In this document: piece by piece, positions 46,454-59,029 of the stretch
Position numbering within the stretch: position 1 is the stretch's first letter
Layout of the letters: each line of letters starts with the position of its first letter
NCBI GenBank assembly: GCA_013146195.2
Contig: CM028379.1
Coordinates: forward strand, 88,641,401-88,705,400
DNA from: Codonopsis lanceolata
Lineage: Eukaryota > Streptophyta > Magnoliopsida > Asterales > Campanulaceae
Length of the DNA stretch: 64,000 nucleotides
Reading direction: 5' to 3'
Notes under the pieces: model-generated
What the model was told of the DNA's origin: nothing
Database searches by the model: none
What the model saw: the letters and a program-made list of their open reading frames with translations, nothing else
Made by a program: the position numbers and the translations under genes

Positions 46454-47040
46454 AGAGTGATGCTCTATTTTACGAAATAAGATCCGTAAGACAGTCTTAC
46501 AAAAAATGTTTTTTAAAATAAAAGGTAAGAATTCAAAACAATGCCGTTTGTAGTTTTGCACAATCCCTAACAAAGTAACAATGTCATTAATTGCATTTTT
46601 CTGTAATGAGTCAGCAAACAAATGTTTTTAACATGAGTTCGAAGAAAATTGTGAGAACGGGCTCCACCCCCAATAATTGCCACTTCCTGACCAAATGTGT
46701 CCGTTTTCGTTTCATCTCACGCTAGTAAACATTCATTTCTGCGGATGCTTCGCAACTTGTGTGGCAAGCAGTGGTCTCAAATGGCAGCATTCATCTTCAT
46801 CTTGCTAGTAAAACTCAATTGGCTTACTTAACTAATTCGCAAATTCTTTTCTTTTGAAACGACTAACATGCTCCCTTAACATCGAGTCGAGTCGACCTAT
46901 TGAATAGTTTTTATTTTTATTGAGTTGATGTAATAACCGAACCAGATGAAATCGAGTTAAGTAAAACTAACAAGTTTAAAATTGAGTCTCCTTTTTTTTT
47001 TTTTATCTTAAAGTCAAACTTTCACCAAGTTTCTCTTAAC
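46454..47040. repeat. Dispersed repeat block, related to 36660-37150
   Basis: It continues the flank interrupted by the permuted Copia. Shared words with 36760-37150 include TGTCATTAATTGCATTTTTC and TAATAACCGAACCAGATGAA. There is no gene. Confidence 0.6.
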
Positions 47041-47740
47041 TCAATTTACTGTTTTATGAGTATTATGTAAGACGAATCTTTTTAATTAAAAAATGTAGGA
47101 CCTAACTTTAAAATAGGTACAAGTCAAGAGATCAAAATATTATTTAATTATTTATGGAATTAATTAGTCTATGATAAATTTACCTTTTTGGCCTTAATTA
47201 ATGGTAAGTGATTTATTAAGTTATTGTGTAGGTTTGTCAATACATTAAATTCTAAGAGACAACTTAGACTCTTATAGGTAGTTAGATAGTATATAGTCTC
47301 TCATTTCTTCTTTAGGCACGACTTTTGCAGGGGAAAGAATGAGGAAGATCAGAGATGTAGTTTAGCTAGAATCGAAGGAGGATTACACCAAAGCTGTGGT
47401 AGGCGAGACCGAAATGGGAAGGGTTTGGGCTGGAGATGGCGGCTATTATGGTGGAGCCAGAGATGGGAACTTGCACCGTAAGAAGAGGGAAGGAGAGGGT
47501 GTGAGATTAAATTTTTTACATTTAATACATTTACCCTTGAACCAGATAAGGAAAATGTCATTTTTGCCCTGCAACGTGGAGGTCCAAGTACTATTTAACG
47601 TGTATATTCTAACGTCCATCACGGGTAGAGTGAAAAATATAAAAGAAAAATGTAACGTCAGATATCATTATGTGAAAAACCTTAGGTTGGTGTGCATTAT
47701 ATGATTTGGTGGATACTTTAGTGAGAAATTGTAATTTGGT
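46995..47740 (+). repeat. Duplicated block D, copy 1
   Basis: It is paralogous to 50235-51540. It shares a terminal sequence related to the intron-1 Helitron (GGTAGTTAGAT at about 47276-47286), then a moderately GC-rich part with GGGAAGGGTTTGGGCTGGAG and GATGGGAACTTGCACCG. Open frames in the two copies differ, so I do not call a gene, but this might be an old gene fragment. Confidence 0.55.
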
Positions 47741-47755
47741 CATATAATTATTCTA

Positions 47756-47756
<1 letters not shown>

Positions 47757-47803
<47 letters not shown>
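47757..47803. repeat. (ATT)n microsatellite
   Basis: About fifteen uninterrupted ATT units. Confidence 0.95.
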
Positions 47804-47806
<3 letters not shown>

Positions 47807-48501
47807 GGAAAACTAAGATACCAAACAAAAAAACATCTTCTAGTGGTGGCACAAACTCTAATAATTTTACATACCACTTATTCTTTATCTTAATTATTCT
47901 ATATTTTAAGAGCTTATTTATATTAATAAATAATTTTGATTATGTAATTTTTATAGGTGTTGTATTAAGTATATCACTATGTAATATTAATATGATATTT
48001 TATATCTAAATTATAATAATAGTAAAATTTGGGTAATGCTAGGGCCACTCTAATAGCACTCAATATTGGGTATCAAATGATATGACATCTTATATGTCAT
48101 ATTTTTAACATAACTTTTTAAGCTTATATTTCGTAAAATCAAATAAGATGACATTATCAAAAATATCGTTTAGTAATTTAATATTATATTTAAGTGATTT
48201 CATAAAATTTTTGGGTAATCTTCTAGCAGGATTCGTAAGACGGGCTCGACTTCAATTAATGAAACATTACTTCAAATTCTTAATGGTCCCCGTATTTGAA
48301 GTCATATTTTAATATTCATTTTTCAGATATATCCTCTTATGTGAGTGATGTTGATTAGTCTTAGAAACGTAAATAGAATTGTTTCCTTAGGTCACTATCG
48401 CTATCACTATATTTTTCTCCCTATGGATCCATATTAGAAAATGCAAAATAAATCTAACATGGTGTGCTAATAATTATTTGAGAAAAAAATATGACTCATT
48501 G
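47804..48501. other. Non-coding
   Basis: AT-rich DNA with no gene or clear repeat. Confidence 0.4.
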
Positions 48502-48510
48502 TAAAAGGTT

Positions 48511-49756
48511 GGCCAAATTACTTTTTGCCCCTCAAAGTATCCATCAAATCCCAGTTTACCACCTCAACTAAGGTTTGTCCCATTTTAGTATTCAAGGTTG
48601 CCATTTGTCCCATTTAACCCCTTCCCGTCAGTTGCCGTTAGAAACTCGACGTTAAATCGCATGTGGTCTTCACGTGCGGGGTTCTTTCCGTCTTTTAATA
48701 GAACTCTCTCTCACACACACACTCTTTGTCCCTCGATGTCTCTTTTCTCTCTCCGGACTTCGTACCTTGTTCACGCAATTTTAAGCGAAACCAAAACCTT
48801 TCGATCGCTCACGATGACTTTTATCCAAAATAGGGAATGAAGGATTTAGAAGAGAAAACTTCTCGAGTTCTAGGTTGAGTTTGAAGGACAATTTTGACTT
48901 CAATTACGAGTTGATTCTTCGTTCCACCAACGGAAAAGGATGACTAATGGTTTCCTCGACTTTGGCTAAGTCGGTGTTCAGCACTTATACTCTTTTGAAT
49001 CTTTGAGAGCAATCTCCTTATTAGAAATCCGCGCAAATAAAGTACCAACGAATATACAGGATGAGATTCCAAGCTCCTCGAAAATGCCGATAACGTCGTA
49101 GGCGTAGCCTTCGAGCGAAGAGTAGCACTTGAAATCGAAGTAGTCGGGATTGGTGGTTCCGGCGCCGATGTTGTCGTCGAGCGACACGATACTCGTCGAC
49201 GATGAGGTGAGGCGAGGTGCTTCCAGGCCCGATTGGTCGGTGCTTGGCCGAGGCGATGGTTTGGTCGTCGGAACTAAGATCTTTACATTGTGCGCTTCGA
49301 CAACCCCATTGTTTCTTGTTTTTGTTTTGGGTATGGGCTTGATTGGGGGATTTTGGAGGCGTGAAAGTGCCTTGCTTGGGTATTTTCGGATTTTGCAAGG
49401 AGTTGGGATTGTGAGAGCAAGACAGGCGACAGTCACACAGAACATTTTTTTCTTACAAATCAAAAAAAGATTCCGTCCATAGAAGCTTTGATATTTCTTT
49501 AATGAAAATTGCGTGAACAGTGAGAGAAAGAAAGAGGGGCGAGGACGAGAGTGGTGTGAGAGAGTTTTATTAAAAGGCGAAAGAACCCCTTGCGTGAAGA
49601 CCACGTGCGATTTAACGACGAGTTTCTAACGGAAACTAACGGGAGGGGGTTAAATGAGACAAATGACAACCTTGAATGCTAAAATGGGACGAACCTTAGG
49701 TGAGGTGGTAAACTGGGATTTGGTGGATACTTTGGGGGATAAAAAGCAATTTGGCC
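48511..49756. mobile_element. Pack-MULE (Mutator-like element with captured gene pieces)
   Basis: 1246 bases. Terminal inverted repeats are long, about 270 bases each (48511-48785 against 49490-49756), both starting GGCCAAATT(A/G)CTTTTT. The 9-bp duplication TAAAAGGTT is exact at 48502-48510 and 49757-49765, diagnostic for Mutator-like elements. No MURA transposase is present. The middle, about 700 bases, is GC-rich relative to its surroundings and contains a KAI2-type gene fragment on the minus strand. Confidence 0.92.
49044..49309 (-). pseudogene. KAI2: KAI2-type karrikin receptor, N-terminal fragment
   Basis: The minus-strand ATG at 49309 begins a sequence that, allowing small indels, follows the start of plant KAI2 proteins: GVVEAHNVKIL, then (other frame) SPHLIVDEYRV, then DDNIGAGTTNPDYFDF, YSSLEGYAYDVIGIFEEL and SCIFVG. 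KAI2 is an alpha/beta hydrolase-fold receptor for karrikins and an endogenous ligand. In family members IFVG is directly followed by the HS holding the nucleophile serine; here it changes to TLFARISN, so the catalytic Ser, Asp and His are all absent. D14 relatives read differently at AGTTNPDYFDF, so KAI2 is the better match. It is non-functional as an enzyme, carried inside the Pack-MULE. Confidence 0.8.
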
Positions 49757-49765
49757 TAAAAGGTT

Positions 49766-50234
49766 TTAACTTATTTTTCAAGTATTACTAATCCTATAAA
49801 AATATAACTCATTGTAATTCCAAATTAATTAATGAGAAACATAATTTTGATTTGGTTATGAGAAACATGATTTTGGGGATATAGGAGATTTTGGAGTTGC
49901 GAATTTATTTGATGAGGATGATATGTGATTGTATATAACTAATAAAAGCATTTACAATGGTGTATCAAACACCGAATCATAGCTTACTATGGTGAATCTA
50001 AAGTTTATCTGATCTAATGTTGATTTGATTTGGTTTGATTCGGATCAATATAAACTACAAATCAAAATCAAATCAAATTAAATCAAACCAACCATCTATA
50101 CAATGAAAGCATACCGTTTTGGCCTTTAAAGGCATAAAATGGTGTAGTTTAATCAAGCAAAATAAAAAAAAAAATAATGGAAGGTGGCCGACAGCCACTG
50201 ACTCCTCCAGCCCTCCCCTTTCCCCTCCCCCTTT
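49766..50234. other. Non-coding
   Basis: No gene or recognised repeat. Confidence 0.4.
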
Positions 50235-51540
50235 TCAAACTTTCACCAAGTTTCTCTTAACCCAATTTATTGTTTTTTAAGTATTTTATGTAAGACGAAT
50301 CTTTTTAATTAAAAAATATAGACCTAACTTTAAAATATGTACAAGTCAAGGGATCAATTTATTATTTAATTATTCATGGAATTGATTTGCCTATGACAAA
50401 TTTACTCTTTTGGCCTTAATTCATGGCAATTGATTTATTATATTTATAACTATTTTTTTCCAATTATTATTGTTTGACATGATAAATTTATGTGTATTGT
50501 TATTAATAAAAGTCACAAATTCATCAAATGGTTCTTCTTCTTTTTTTTTCATCTTCTTAATAGTATGACACATTTTCTTAACTTATTTCTCTTATTTTAT
50601 TCATGGGTAATAACTAAACATGCTACAAATTTGCTTAATATCATGATACTCACCGACAATTCTATTATTATAGATACAATTTTTCATATAAATCTTATAA
50701 TGTCTTTCCCGAACATATTTAAGAATGTAAAACCATATTATTTTTTAGTTTCGAATAAAGTTTTAGTGTCTCAACTGAGTAAGGGTATTTTTGTCATTTC
50801 AGAAAATATTAGGCGACATTTGTAACGATCATGCTAGGTGGGGGAAACCGATAAGAAAATCAAAATACAAGACGAAATTAATATAATTAAAAAATGTAGG
50901 ACGTACTTTAAAATAGGTACAAATCAAGGGTTCAAACTATTATTTAATTATTTATAGAATTCATTAACCTATGACAAATTTACTTTTTGGTTTTAATTAA
51001 TGGTAAGTGATTTATTAAGTTATTGTGTAGGTTTGTCCATACATTAGGTTCTAAGAGACAACCTAGATTTTTATAGGTAGTTAGATAATATATAGCCTCT
51101 TATTTCTACTTTAGGCACAACTTTTGCATGGGAAAGAATGAGGAAGATCATAGATGGAGTTTGGCTAGAATCGAATGAGGATTACACCAAAGTTGTGATA
51201 GGCGTGACCGAAGTGGGAAGGGTTTGGGCTGGAGATGGCAGCTCTTATGGTGGACTCAGAGATGGGAACTTGCACCGAATGAAGAGGGAAGGAGAGGGTG
51301 TGAGATTAAAATTTTTACTTTTAATACATTTACCCTTGAACCAGATAAAGAAAATGTCATTTTTACCCAGCAACGTGGAAGTCCACGTACTATTTAACGT
51401 GAATATTATAACGTCTATCACGTGTATGGTGGAAAATAAAAAATATATATATAACATTAGATATCATTATAGGACAAACCTTAGGTTGGTGTGCATTATA
51501 CGATTTGGTGGATACTTTAGTGAAAAATTGCCAATTAAGC
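50235..51540 (+). repeat. Duplicated block D, copy 2
   Basis: It matches 46995-47740 at both ends but holds about 570 extra bases (roughly 50350-50920). The extra part is related to the 0.9-kb unit of the intron-1 Helitron (TTATAATGTCTTTCCCGAAC and GACAATTCTATTA words). Confidence 0.6.
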
Positions 51541-51899
51541 CATATCATCTGTGGAAATGAACTATTTTATAAAAATATTATTTTTTAAAAAATTGACTTT
51601 CAAGCGGTCTTTTTGAAGAGGATTAATTAATAATTTGTATCGAAATTGCGAGGTTAAAAAGCGTCTAGGACAAAATTAAAATTTTAAGTTAATTACGATA
51701 ACAGTTAAAAAGAAAAAAAAAACAAATATTTCAAATTACAAAATTTACGATTTTTTATTAAATTTTTAAATTTTGTATACGAAATTACGGGTCGAAAAAT
51801 ACTTAAATTGATTAAGTTAATTACGATAACAATTAAAAATTAAAAAATACAAATACAAATTTTTGCAACCATAAAACTGTAAAATTGTAAAACCGTAAA
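51541..51899. other. Non-coding
   Basis: AT-rich DNA with short internal repeats and no gene. Confidence 0.4.
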
Positions 51900-52960
51900 A
51901 TATTAACTATAAAACCGTAATATCTCATTAAAAGAGTAACTAATTTTCGCAATTGTAAAATAATAACTGTAAAGCTGTAATATCACAATAATTTTCGCAA
52001 TAATAAAATAGGGATAAAAAAAACGTGATAAAAACGGTTGAGATTGTGAGAATAAACGTTAGACATTCTTTATATTTCATATATATCAATATTACATTGA
52101 AATGAATGCCCGTACATAATTTTTCATTTAAAAATTTGACATTCGTCAATAACTTTAACTTATACTTCCTAATTTAAACATGTACTACCATTTATTAAGA
52201 ATATATAAAAATTAAAATTCATGCTTTATAGAAATGAAATTGATTCAAGTAATTACAATAAGACAGTAAATTACAGTAAAAGATTGAGTTAGACAGAAGT
52301 TAAAAATAATTGAGTGAGAGAGAGAGAGAGAGTTAAATTTAGTTACGTTGGTAAATTGAGTTAGGTAAAAGACAGTTACCAACCACCCTTCGCACATGTG
52401 AGGGTATGAGAGAATTGCAACCGTAAGATTAAAGTAAAAAAATTAATCACAGCCACTTTTTAACCCAAGTCAATTGTACACGTATAAACTGTAAAATATT
52501 AACTATAAAGCCGTAATATCTCAGTAAAAGAGTAACTAATTTTCGCAAATGTTAAATAATAACTGTAAAACCGTAATATTTCAATAATTTTCCCAGTAAT
52601 AAAATAGGGATGGAAAAAAAACATGATAAAAATGGTTGAGATTGTGAGATTAAATGTTAGACATTCTTTGTATTCCTTTATATCAATAATACATTGAAAT
52701 GAATGTCCGCACATAATTTTTCGTTTAAAAATTTGACATTCGTCAATAACTTTAACTTATACTTCCTAATTTAAACATGTGCTACCATTAATTAAGAATA
52801 TATAAAAAATAAAATTCATGCATTATAAAAATTAAATTGATTCAATTAATTACAATAAGACCGTAAATTATAGTAAAAGATTGAGTTAGACAGAAGTTAA
52901 AAATAATTAAGTGTGAGAGAGAGAGTTAAATTTAGTTACGTTGGTAAATTGAGTTAGGTA
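51900..52960. repeat. Direct duplication, period about 590 bp
   Basis: 51900-52375 and 52495-52960 align base for base over most of their length, sharing ATTGAAATGAATG(C/T)CCG and TTAGTTACGTTGGTAAATTG. There is no gene; the open frames in each copy are not conserved. Confidence 0.8.
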
Positions 52961-53055
52961 TGATAGAATTGCAGCCGTAAGATTAAAGTAAAAAAATTAA
53001 TCTCAGCCACTTTTTATCTCAAGTCAATTGCACATGTATAAATTGAGCTGTATTG

Positions 53056-53114
<59 letters not shown>
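53056..53114. repeat. (AT)n microsatellite
   Basis: About thirty AT units. Confidence 0.95.
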
Positions 53115-53117
<3 letters not shown>

Positions 53118-53423
53118 TCCACCAAATTTAGGTTTTCCCTCTATTATTTCCACCAACCAATTTTGAATTATTTTTGTGTACATCTCCTTTAAACCTTTAA
53201 ATTGTTTCTCATCTTTTCAATTTGTGACAAAAGCTAGTACTGATTGTGCATCTCTTTTTAACGTGTAAAGAGGGGTTAGGGTTAGGGACTATCGGTATCT
53301 AAAATTTGTATTTTTGGTGTGGCGTGCATTTGCGTTGTACAGTCCCTAATAGACTTTCTTAAAGTTCAGGGACTAATGATATAATTTTCCCTTAAATAAA
53401 AATTTATTTTTATTTTTGGGATA

Positions 53424-55257
53424 TCTATATATATATATATAATGGCAAGGGTAGATTTATCCCTCTAAAATCTCACTTTTGAATTATTAACTTTTGAGTT
53501 ACCATTTTACTATTTATCTCTCCTATCTTCTCCCTATTTTCTCTCTTTGTATTTTTCTTTCTCTCTCCCGTCTCCTCCTTATTTTCTCTCTCATCACCAC
53601 CTTCTCATCTCTTTTAATTATGTTTAAACATTTTCTCTCTTTAAACATAAAAACTATTAACTAAAACAAAAATAATAGTTCCAGAGTCAAGAAAAAAAGT
53701 TAGTAAAATAAAAAAAATTTATGGAATAAGCCACTATGAAAATAAAAGTTACAAAATCAACAAATTAAAACAAAAATAATTTAATACGGATGTTAGAAAA
53801 ATAAAATAATTTACGGAACATAAGTTTAAAACAAATTCTTAAAAACATATATGTAAAATAAAAATACGTTAGTAAAATAAAAATATTTGATGGAACAAAA
53901 ATAATAGTTACAGAGTCAATAAAACAAAAACAATTTAAAATGAGGTTACTAAAATAATAAAAATAACTTACGGAACAAAAGTTTAAAACAAATTCTTAAA
54001 AATAGCTATGTAAAACAAAAATACATTAGTAAAATAAAAATATTTGACGGAACAAAAATAATATTTACGGAGTCAATAAAACAAAAATAATTTAAAGTGA
54101 GGTTAGTAAAATTATAAAAATAATTTACGGAACAAAAGTTTAAAACAAATTCTTAAAAATAGTTATGTAAAACAAAAATACGTTGGTAAAATAAAAATAT
54201 TTGATGGAATAAAAATAATAGTTATATAGTCAATTAAACAAAACAATTTAAACCGAGTTTAGCAGAATAATAAAAATAAATTACGGAACAAAAGTTTTCT
54301 AAAAAAATAATTCCTAAAAATAAAAAAAAAATTAGTTACGAAGTTATTAAAATAAAAAATATAATGGAAGTTACGAAGTTAAAATAATTTACGAAACAAA
54401 AATAATAGTTAACGGCAAAAATAATTTCGTTATTTTGATTTTAGTTTATTTTCTTATCAGAAATATCTTTATTCATAAAATACAAATATAATTTAATAAA
54501 AGTAATCGTTCAAAATGAAGAACTTATTTGAGTTCAGATTCAATTTACAGGGTGGGAAAAATTCAAGTTTGTTTGTAGACATTCTACAGAGTTTTTGAAT
54601 GGCATAAAGTGTTTGGGGTTGTCTTTTTTCTCTAAGGAAGTGTTTGGGGTTGTCATGTCATGAATTGACACTTAAAATTGATGTTCCAGTAATACTATTG
54701 AGCAACATTGATCATGCTGCAGGGTTGTGCAATGAAACAAGACTAATAATCATAAATCTTTAGAGATCACATTATTGAAACAAATTTTTTGAAAAAAACC
54801 AATGTTGAAGAAAATATTTTTATCCCAAGATTGTCATTAACTTCATCCGATGTAAAATTGTCTTTTAAGTTCTAGAGAAGATAATTATCATTGTTGGTAT
54901 CATATACAATGACAATTAACAAATGTCAAAGTCAATAATTGCACGTAGATCTCTTTTTTAAGAAACTAATATTTAACCATGAACAGTTAGATGTCGCACT
55001 TTCAAGAGTAACAAATTATTTTGGTTTGAATATTTTGATATGCGGAAACATCCCTGAAAAATGAAAAACCAACTAAGAAGACAACAAATATTGTGTATAA
55101 GAATTTTTTTTAGAATCTATAATGATTAGTGATATAATTATGTGTAATTGATAATAAATTGATTCTTCTTATTTATCCTTTAAGATTTTTATCATCTTTA
55201 TTTTGTTTATGTACGATTTAGTTGACGTGTGTTTAATGCACGGGTTAAAAAAACTAG
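53424..55257 (+). mobile_element. Non-autonomous Helitron, full length
   Basis: 1834 bases starting TCTATATATA and ending AAACTAG, inserted between A53423 and T55258. The inverted copy at 20651/20652 has the A and T directly adjacent, giving the exact empty site. A short stem (CGTGT...TGCACG) precedes CTAG. There is no Rep or helicase frame. The left half has three to four tandem units of about 160 bases (53660-54240) with the word ACGGAACAAAA. The same element's 3' part is at 1-1014. Confidence 0.85.
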
Positions 55258-56476
55258 TTTTCTTAACTTTAAAGTTAATTATGAGAATTTTTAAATTATT
55301 TTTCTGATTATTGAGACAATTATTCATTAATTTTTATTACAAACATATCTTAAATATCAAATGGTTAACTAAATGATAGAATTATAACTAAATCCAACTT
55401 TGCACCCAAGGAAAATGACCAAAATAATCCTCATATCACATACAATGTGTTATTTTCCATTAATATTATAAACTCTCATGGACGTGAGGGAGCAAAGTGA
55501 GATGAATAGAAAAAATTGTGTATGAAAGTGAGACACGTAATTTACAGGTGATGGTGCAACGTGAGATTTAAGTAAATACTTAAGGAGGCGAGCTTTTATC
55601 GTATTTTGGCCCTAAAAATTAGGCCAAAAGAGCAAATATCCTATCAAAGTTTCTATCAAATCTCACTTTAGTTTTTATGATTAATTTAATTCATAAAAGA
55701 AATATATATACACACACATATGTATGTATGTATATATTTACATATATATATAAATATTTATTATTTTTGGTGAAAAATATACATTAAAATTTCATAAAGG
55801 ACAATTTTTAGAAATATATATAGTTTTTCGTATATAAAAATAATAATTAAAAGTAAACAAAAAATGAAGAGAAAGTATTTCCTAAAAATTATTAAGAATA
55901 CGTGCAAGAACATGTACCTAACTAATTCAAAACAAAATATGTTGTAGCCTAATTTTTACGCTTTTATCTATATGTAAGTGATCTTGGATACAAATTGAGT
56001 TTCTAAAAAGGGGATAAGAACTTCCATTTTGCATTTTCCATTTAAAAAATATCGAAAAGAAAAACACGTAATATAATAGAAATGTAGCCAAGCTGATGAT
56101 ACATATAACATCTCTACGAGGCGAAATTAAAAAAATCACCGAACTACCTTTCGTTAATAAATTAAGCTAAGAAGATCAAAACTAAAAAATATACTTGTAA
56201 AAGCGGACAGTAGTGAGTAATATTGAGAGAATGGTTTCGAAAGAACCGATCAGTGCTAAGAAGGCATTTTCCTCCAAGAACCCATAGCACATATTTTAGT
56301 CGTCCATTATAATGTGAATAGAAGTTCAATGAATGGTTTCAAATGTGCTGCCATTGATAATTTCCGTATATTGAAATATGTGTCAATGTCAGTCTAACTT
56401 AAAAATATAGGAAGGCATTTATTTCCATTTATTATGCACTAAAATAAATAGCATACCACACCATACAAAAATCTAT
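55258..56476 (+). other. 5' flank of TPS-g copy 2
   Basis: Homologous to 1015-2090 with indels. An extra piece at about 56280-56350 is not in copy 1. There is no gene. Confidence 0.5.
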
Positions 56477-56565
56477 ATAGTTTGTGGGTACAATCGATTT
56501 TTGAAACAAATGGTTTCAAATGTTTGTACAGTAAGAATGATATCACATTGATAGGCCATTTTCTG
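56477..56565 (+). repeat. Dispersed repeat R2 replacing the TPS start region
   Basis: It matches the reverse complement of 34081-34155. It lies exactly where copy 1 has its start codon and first codons, so it and its neighbours (to about 56705) displaced the translation start of copy 2. Confidence 0.7.
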
Positions 56566-56705
56566 TTCTTATAATTAGATGGATTTTTTCCATTAATTTC
56601 TTGTCTTCCACTTTATTTCCATAAAATTATTGTATAAAAAACGGCATTTAACAAAAAATCATGCTTAGCTTGGGTGGATAAAACCATTTAAGCATTTTAG
56701 ATATT

Positions 56706-59029
56706 AAACATCCCTAAAATTACAAAACCAACCACAACCACCCACAAATGGAGCATTTCTACTCTCCAAGAACCCAAAGCAAGTCCGACCATTGAGGTTA
56801 GCTCATACGTTTTCTTCATTAATTTTCCATCATATTTATGTGTATTTTCGTCTCTTGATCTACATTTTTGTTTTGTCTTTTGTTTTAAATATGGAAGTTT
56901 CCTAACCTGTCTAATACGTCAAAGCGTAACCTAATAGGATGAATTTTCCATCAAACACACGCAAAAGTTGAAGGAAGTAAGGCACTTACTACACAAACTT
57001 AAAGAAGATCCGTTTGAAGGTTTAGTTGCAGTTGATGCTCTGCAACGACTAGGAATTGATTACCACTTCCAAGACGAAATTGATTCAATTCTGAAACCGT
57101 ATTACATGAAAACTACTTATGCCAGTGGCCTTCACGAGTGTCAAGTTCTTCGTGAGGTTTCACTTGCTTTTCGACTCTTAAGACAAGAGGGTTACTATGT
57201 CCCAGCAGGTTGGCTCTTCCTTAATTCTTCTCCTCTCTTTTTTTTTTAACCTTTTTCCTTTCCTCCTCATTAGAAAAACTTTGGATTTTAAGGGACATGG
57301 CCCTAATTAACGGGTTCATTACAGATGTTTTTGGGAGATTCAAGAACAAGGCGGGCATGTTTGAAGTAAAGTTAAAAAAGGACGTCAAAGGATTGATGAG
57401 TTTATATGAAGCTTCGCAACTAAGTATACACGGAGAAGATATACTGGAGGAAGCGGAAAACTTTAGCAGCCATCTTCTCGAGGAAGTGATGACATTCCTT
57501 CAACACGAGCAAGCTACGATGGTAAGAAACACACTAGCACATTCCTACCGAAAGAGCACAGCAAGGTTCGGGATAAAGAACTTCATCAAAGACTACAAGG
57601 GCACTACCATGCAAGAACTAGCCGAAATGGACTTCAACTTGGTTCAGTCTATACACCAAAGCGAGTTAAACCAAATCACCCGGTAATTCATAGCTAGCTA
57701 CAATGGTATTATGTCAAAGCAACTAATGGTTTTGCTATGCTAATAAAACCACCTCTTTGTTACGTCATTAACTTGCATTTAGATAAAAATATTCTTTAGG
57801 TTTATTAATTACTTTTTTCAAATGTTAATTTGTCGTCTTAGATGGTGGAAGGAGCTAGGCTTGGCACATCAATTGAAGTTTGCCAGGGACCAACCACTGA
57901 AATGGTACATTTGGCCGATGGCTATACTCGAAGACCCTAGCTTGTCGGAACAAAGAGTGGAGCTCACAAAGCCAATTTCTCTTATATTCATCATTGATGA
58001 TATTTTCGATGTCTACGGGACGCTTGAAGAACTCACCCTTTTCACTGAAGCTGTCAAGAGGTAAATATGTTTGAAATTAAGGATCGTACAAACATTAACA
58101 ATATTTCATTTTCCTGATTATAAAGATTTGAGCAGATGCCATCCTTAGAATATTGAATTGAATTGAAATTTGTATGCATATGAATAGTTGTTAGTTTTAC
58201 ATGCAGATGGAACATTGATGCTATTGAACAGCTACCAGATTACATGAAAATATGTTTCAAGGCTCTTTATGACATAACGAATGAAATTGGTTACAACGTC
58301 TACAAAAGACATGGATTTAACCCTGTAGACTCCATTAGAATGACGGTAATTAATCATTTTTTACTTCCAAAACATATATAGTTGCGATTGTACGATCTCC
58401 TAATAGATCCTTGATGATAGCAGTGGGAAACTTTGTGCAATGCATTTCTAGAAGAAGCACGATGGTTTGCTTCGGGAACTTGCCAACGGCAGAGGAGTAC
58501 CTAAAAACGGGACTATAAGTTCAGGGGTACATGTCATGCTAGCCCACTTGTTCTTCCTCTTGGGTGATGGCACAACCAAGGATAGTGCAAGCCTTGTCGA
58601 CGATCATAATCAAGGCATTGTATCCTCCGTCGCAACAATTCTTCGCCTTTGGGATGATTTGGGCAGTGCCAAGGTAAAAACTTGATCAATTGATCAATCT
58701 ACAAGTTACTAATCCACGCATAAATCCTAACCTAACATAACCTAAATTACAGGACGAGAATCAAAATGGACATGATGGATCATATGTGACATGCTACATG
58801 AACGAACACAAAGGAACTTCGATTCAAATGGCTCGAGAACATGTTACGAACAAGATTTCAGACGCGTGGAAGTGCCTAAACAAGGGGTGTCTTGAACCAA
58901 CCCCGCTGCTACTATCGAAAAGCATGCTTAAATAGTGCAAAGATGATTCCGTTAATGTACAACTATAACGACCTTCCTCTCCTTGAGAAAAAATCATGTC
59001 AATGCTCCGCGATCCTCTCCGCCTCGTGA
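56706..59029 (+). pseudogene. TPS-g type terpene synthase, copy 2, start lost and frameshifted
   Basis: Exon 1 remnant 56706-56796, exons 56968-57208, 57325-57682, 57842-58060, 58207-58345, 58424-58673, 58753 to about 59029. Exons 2-5 have exactly the copy 1 lengths (241, 358, 219, 139) and nearly identical sequence, including DDIFD and RDQ. Exon 3 is whole and shows the empty Copia site with a single TAAAG. Defects: the ATG and first 15 codons are gone, and a TAG lies in frame just before the exon 1 remnant. Exon 6 lacks two single bases (in GGGG and AAAAAA runs) and is out of frame. Exon 7 has a net 5-base loss giving a stop at 58933-58935. Some of these are homopolymer changes and could be assembly errors, but the start loss is not. 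Confidence 0.9.

Noticed and set aside
49150..49482. Plus-strand open frame over the Pack-MULE centre
   Set aside because: It is antisense to the KAI2-like sequence, which explains its open length and GC-rich codons.
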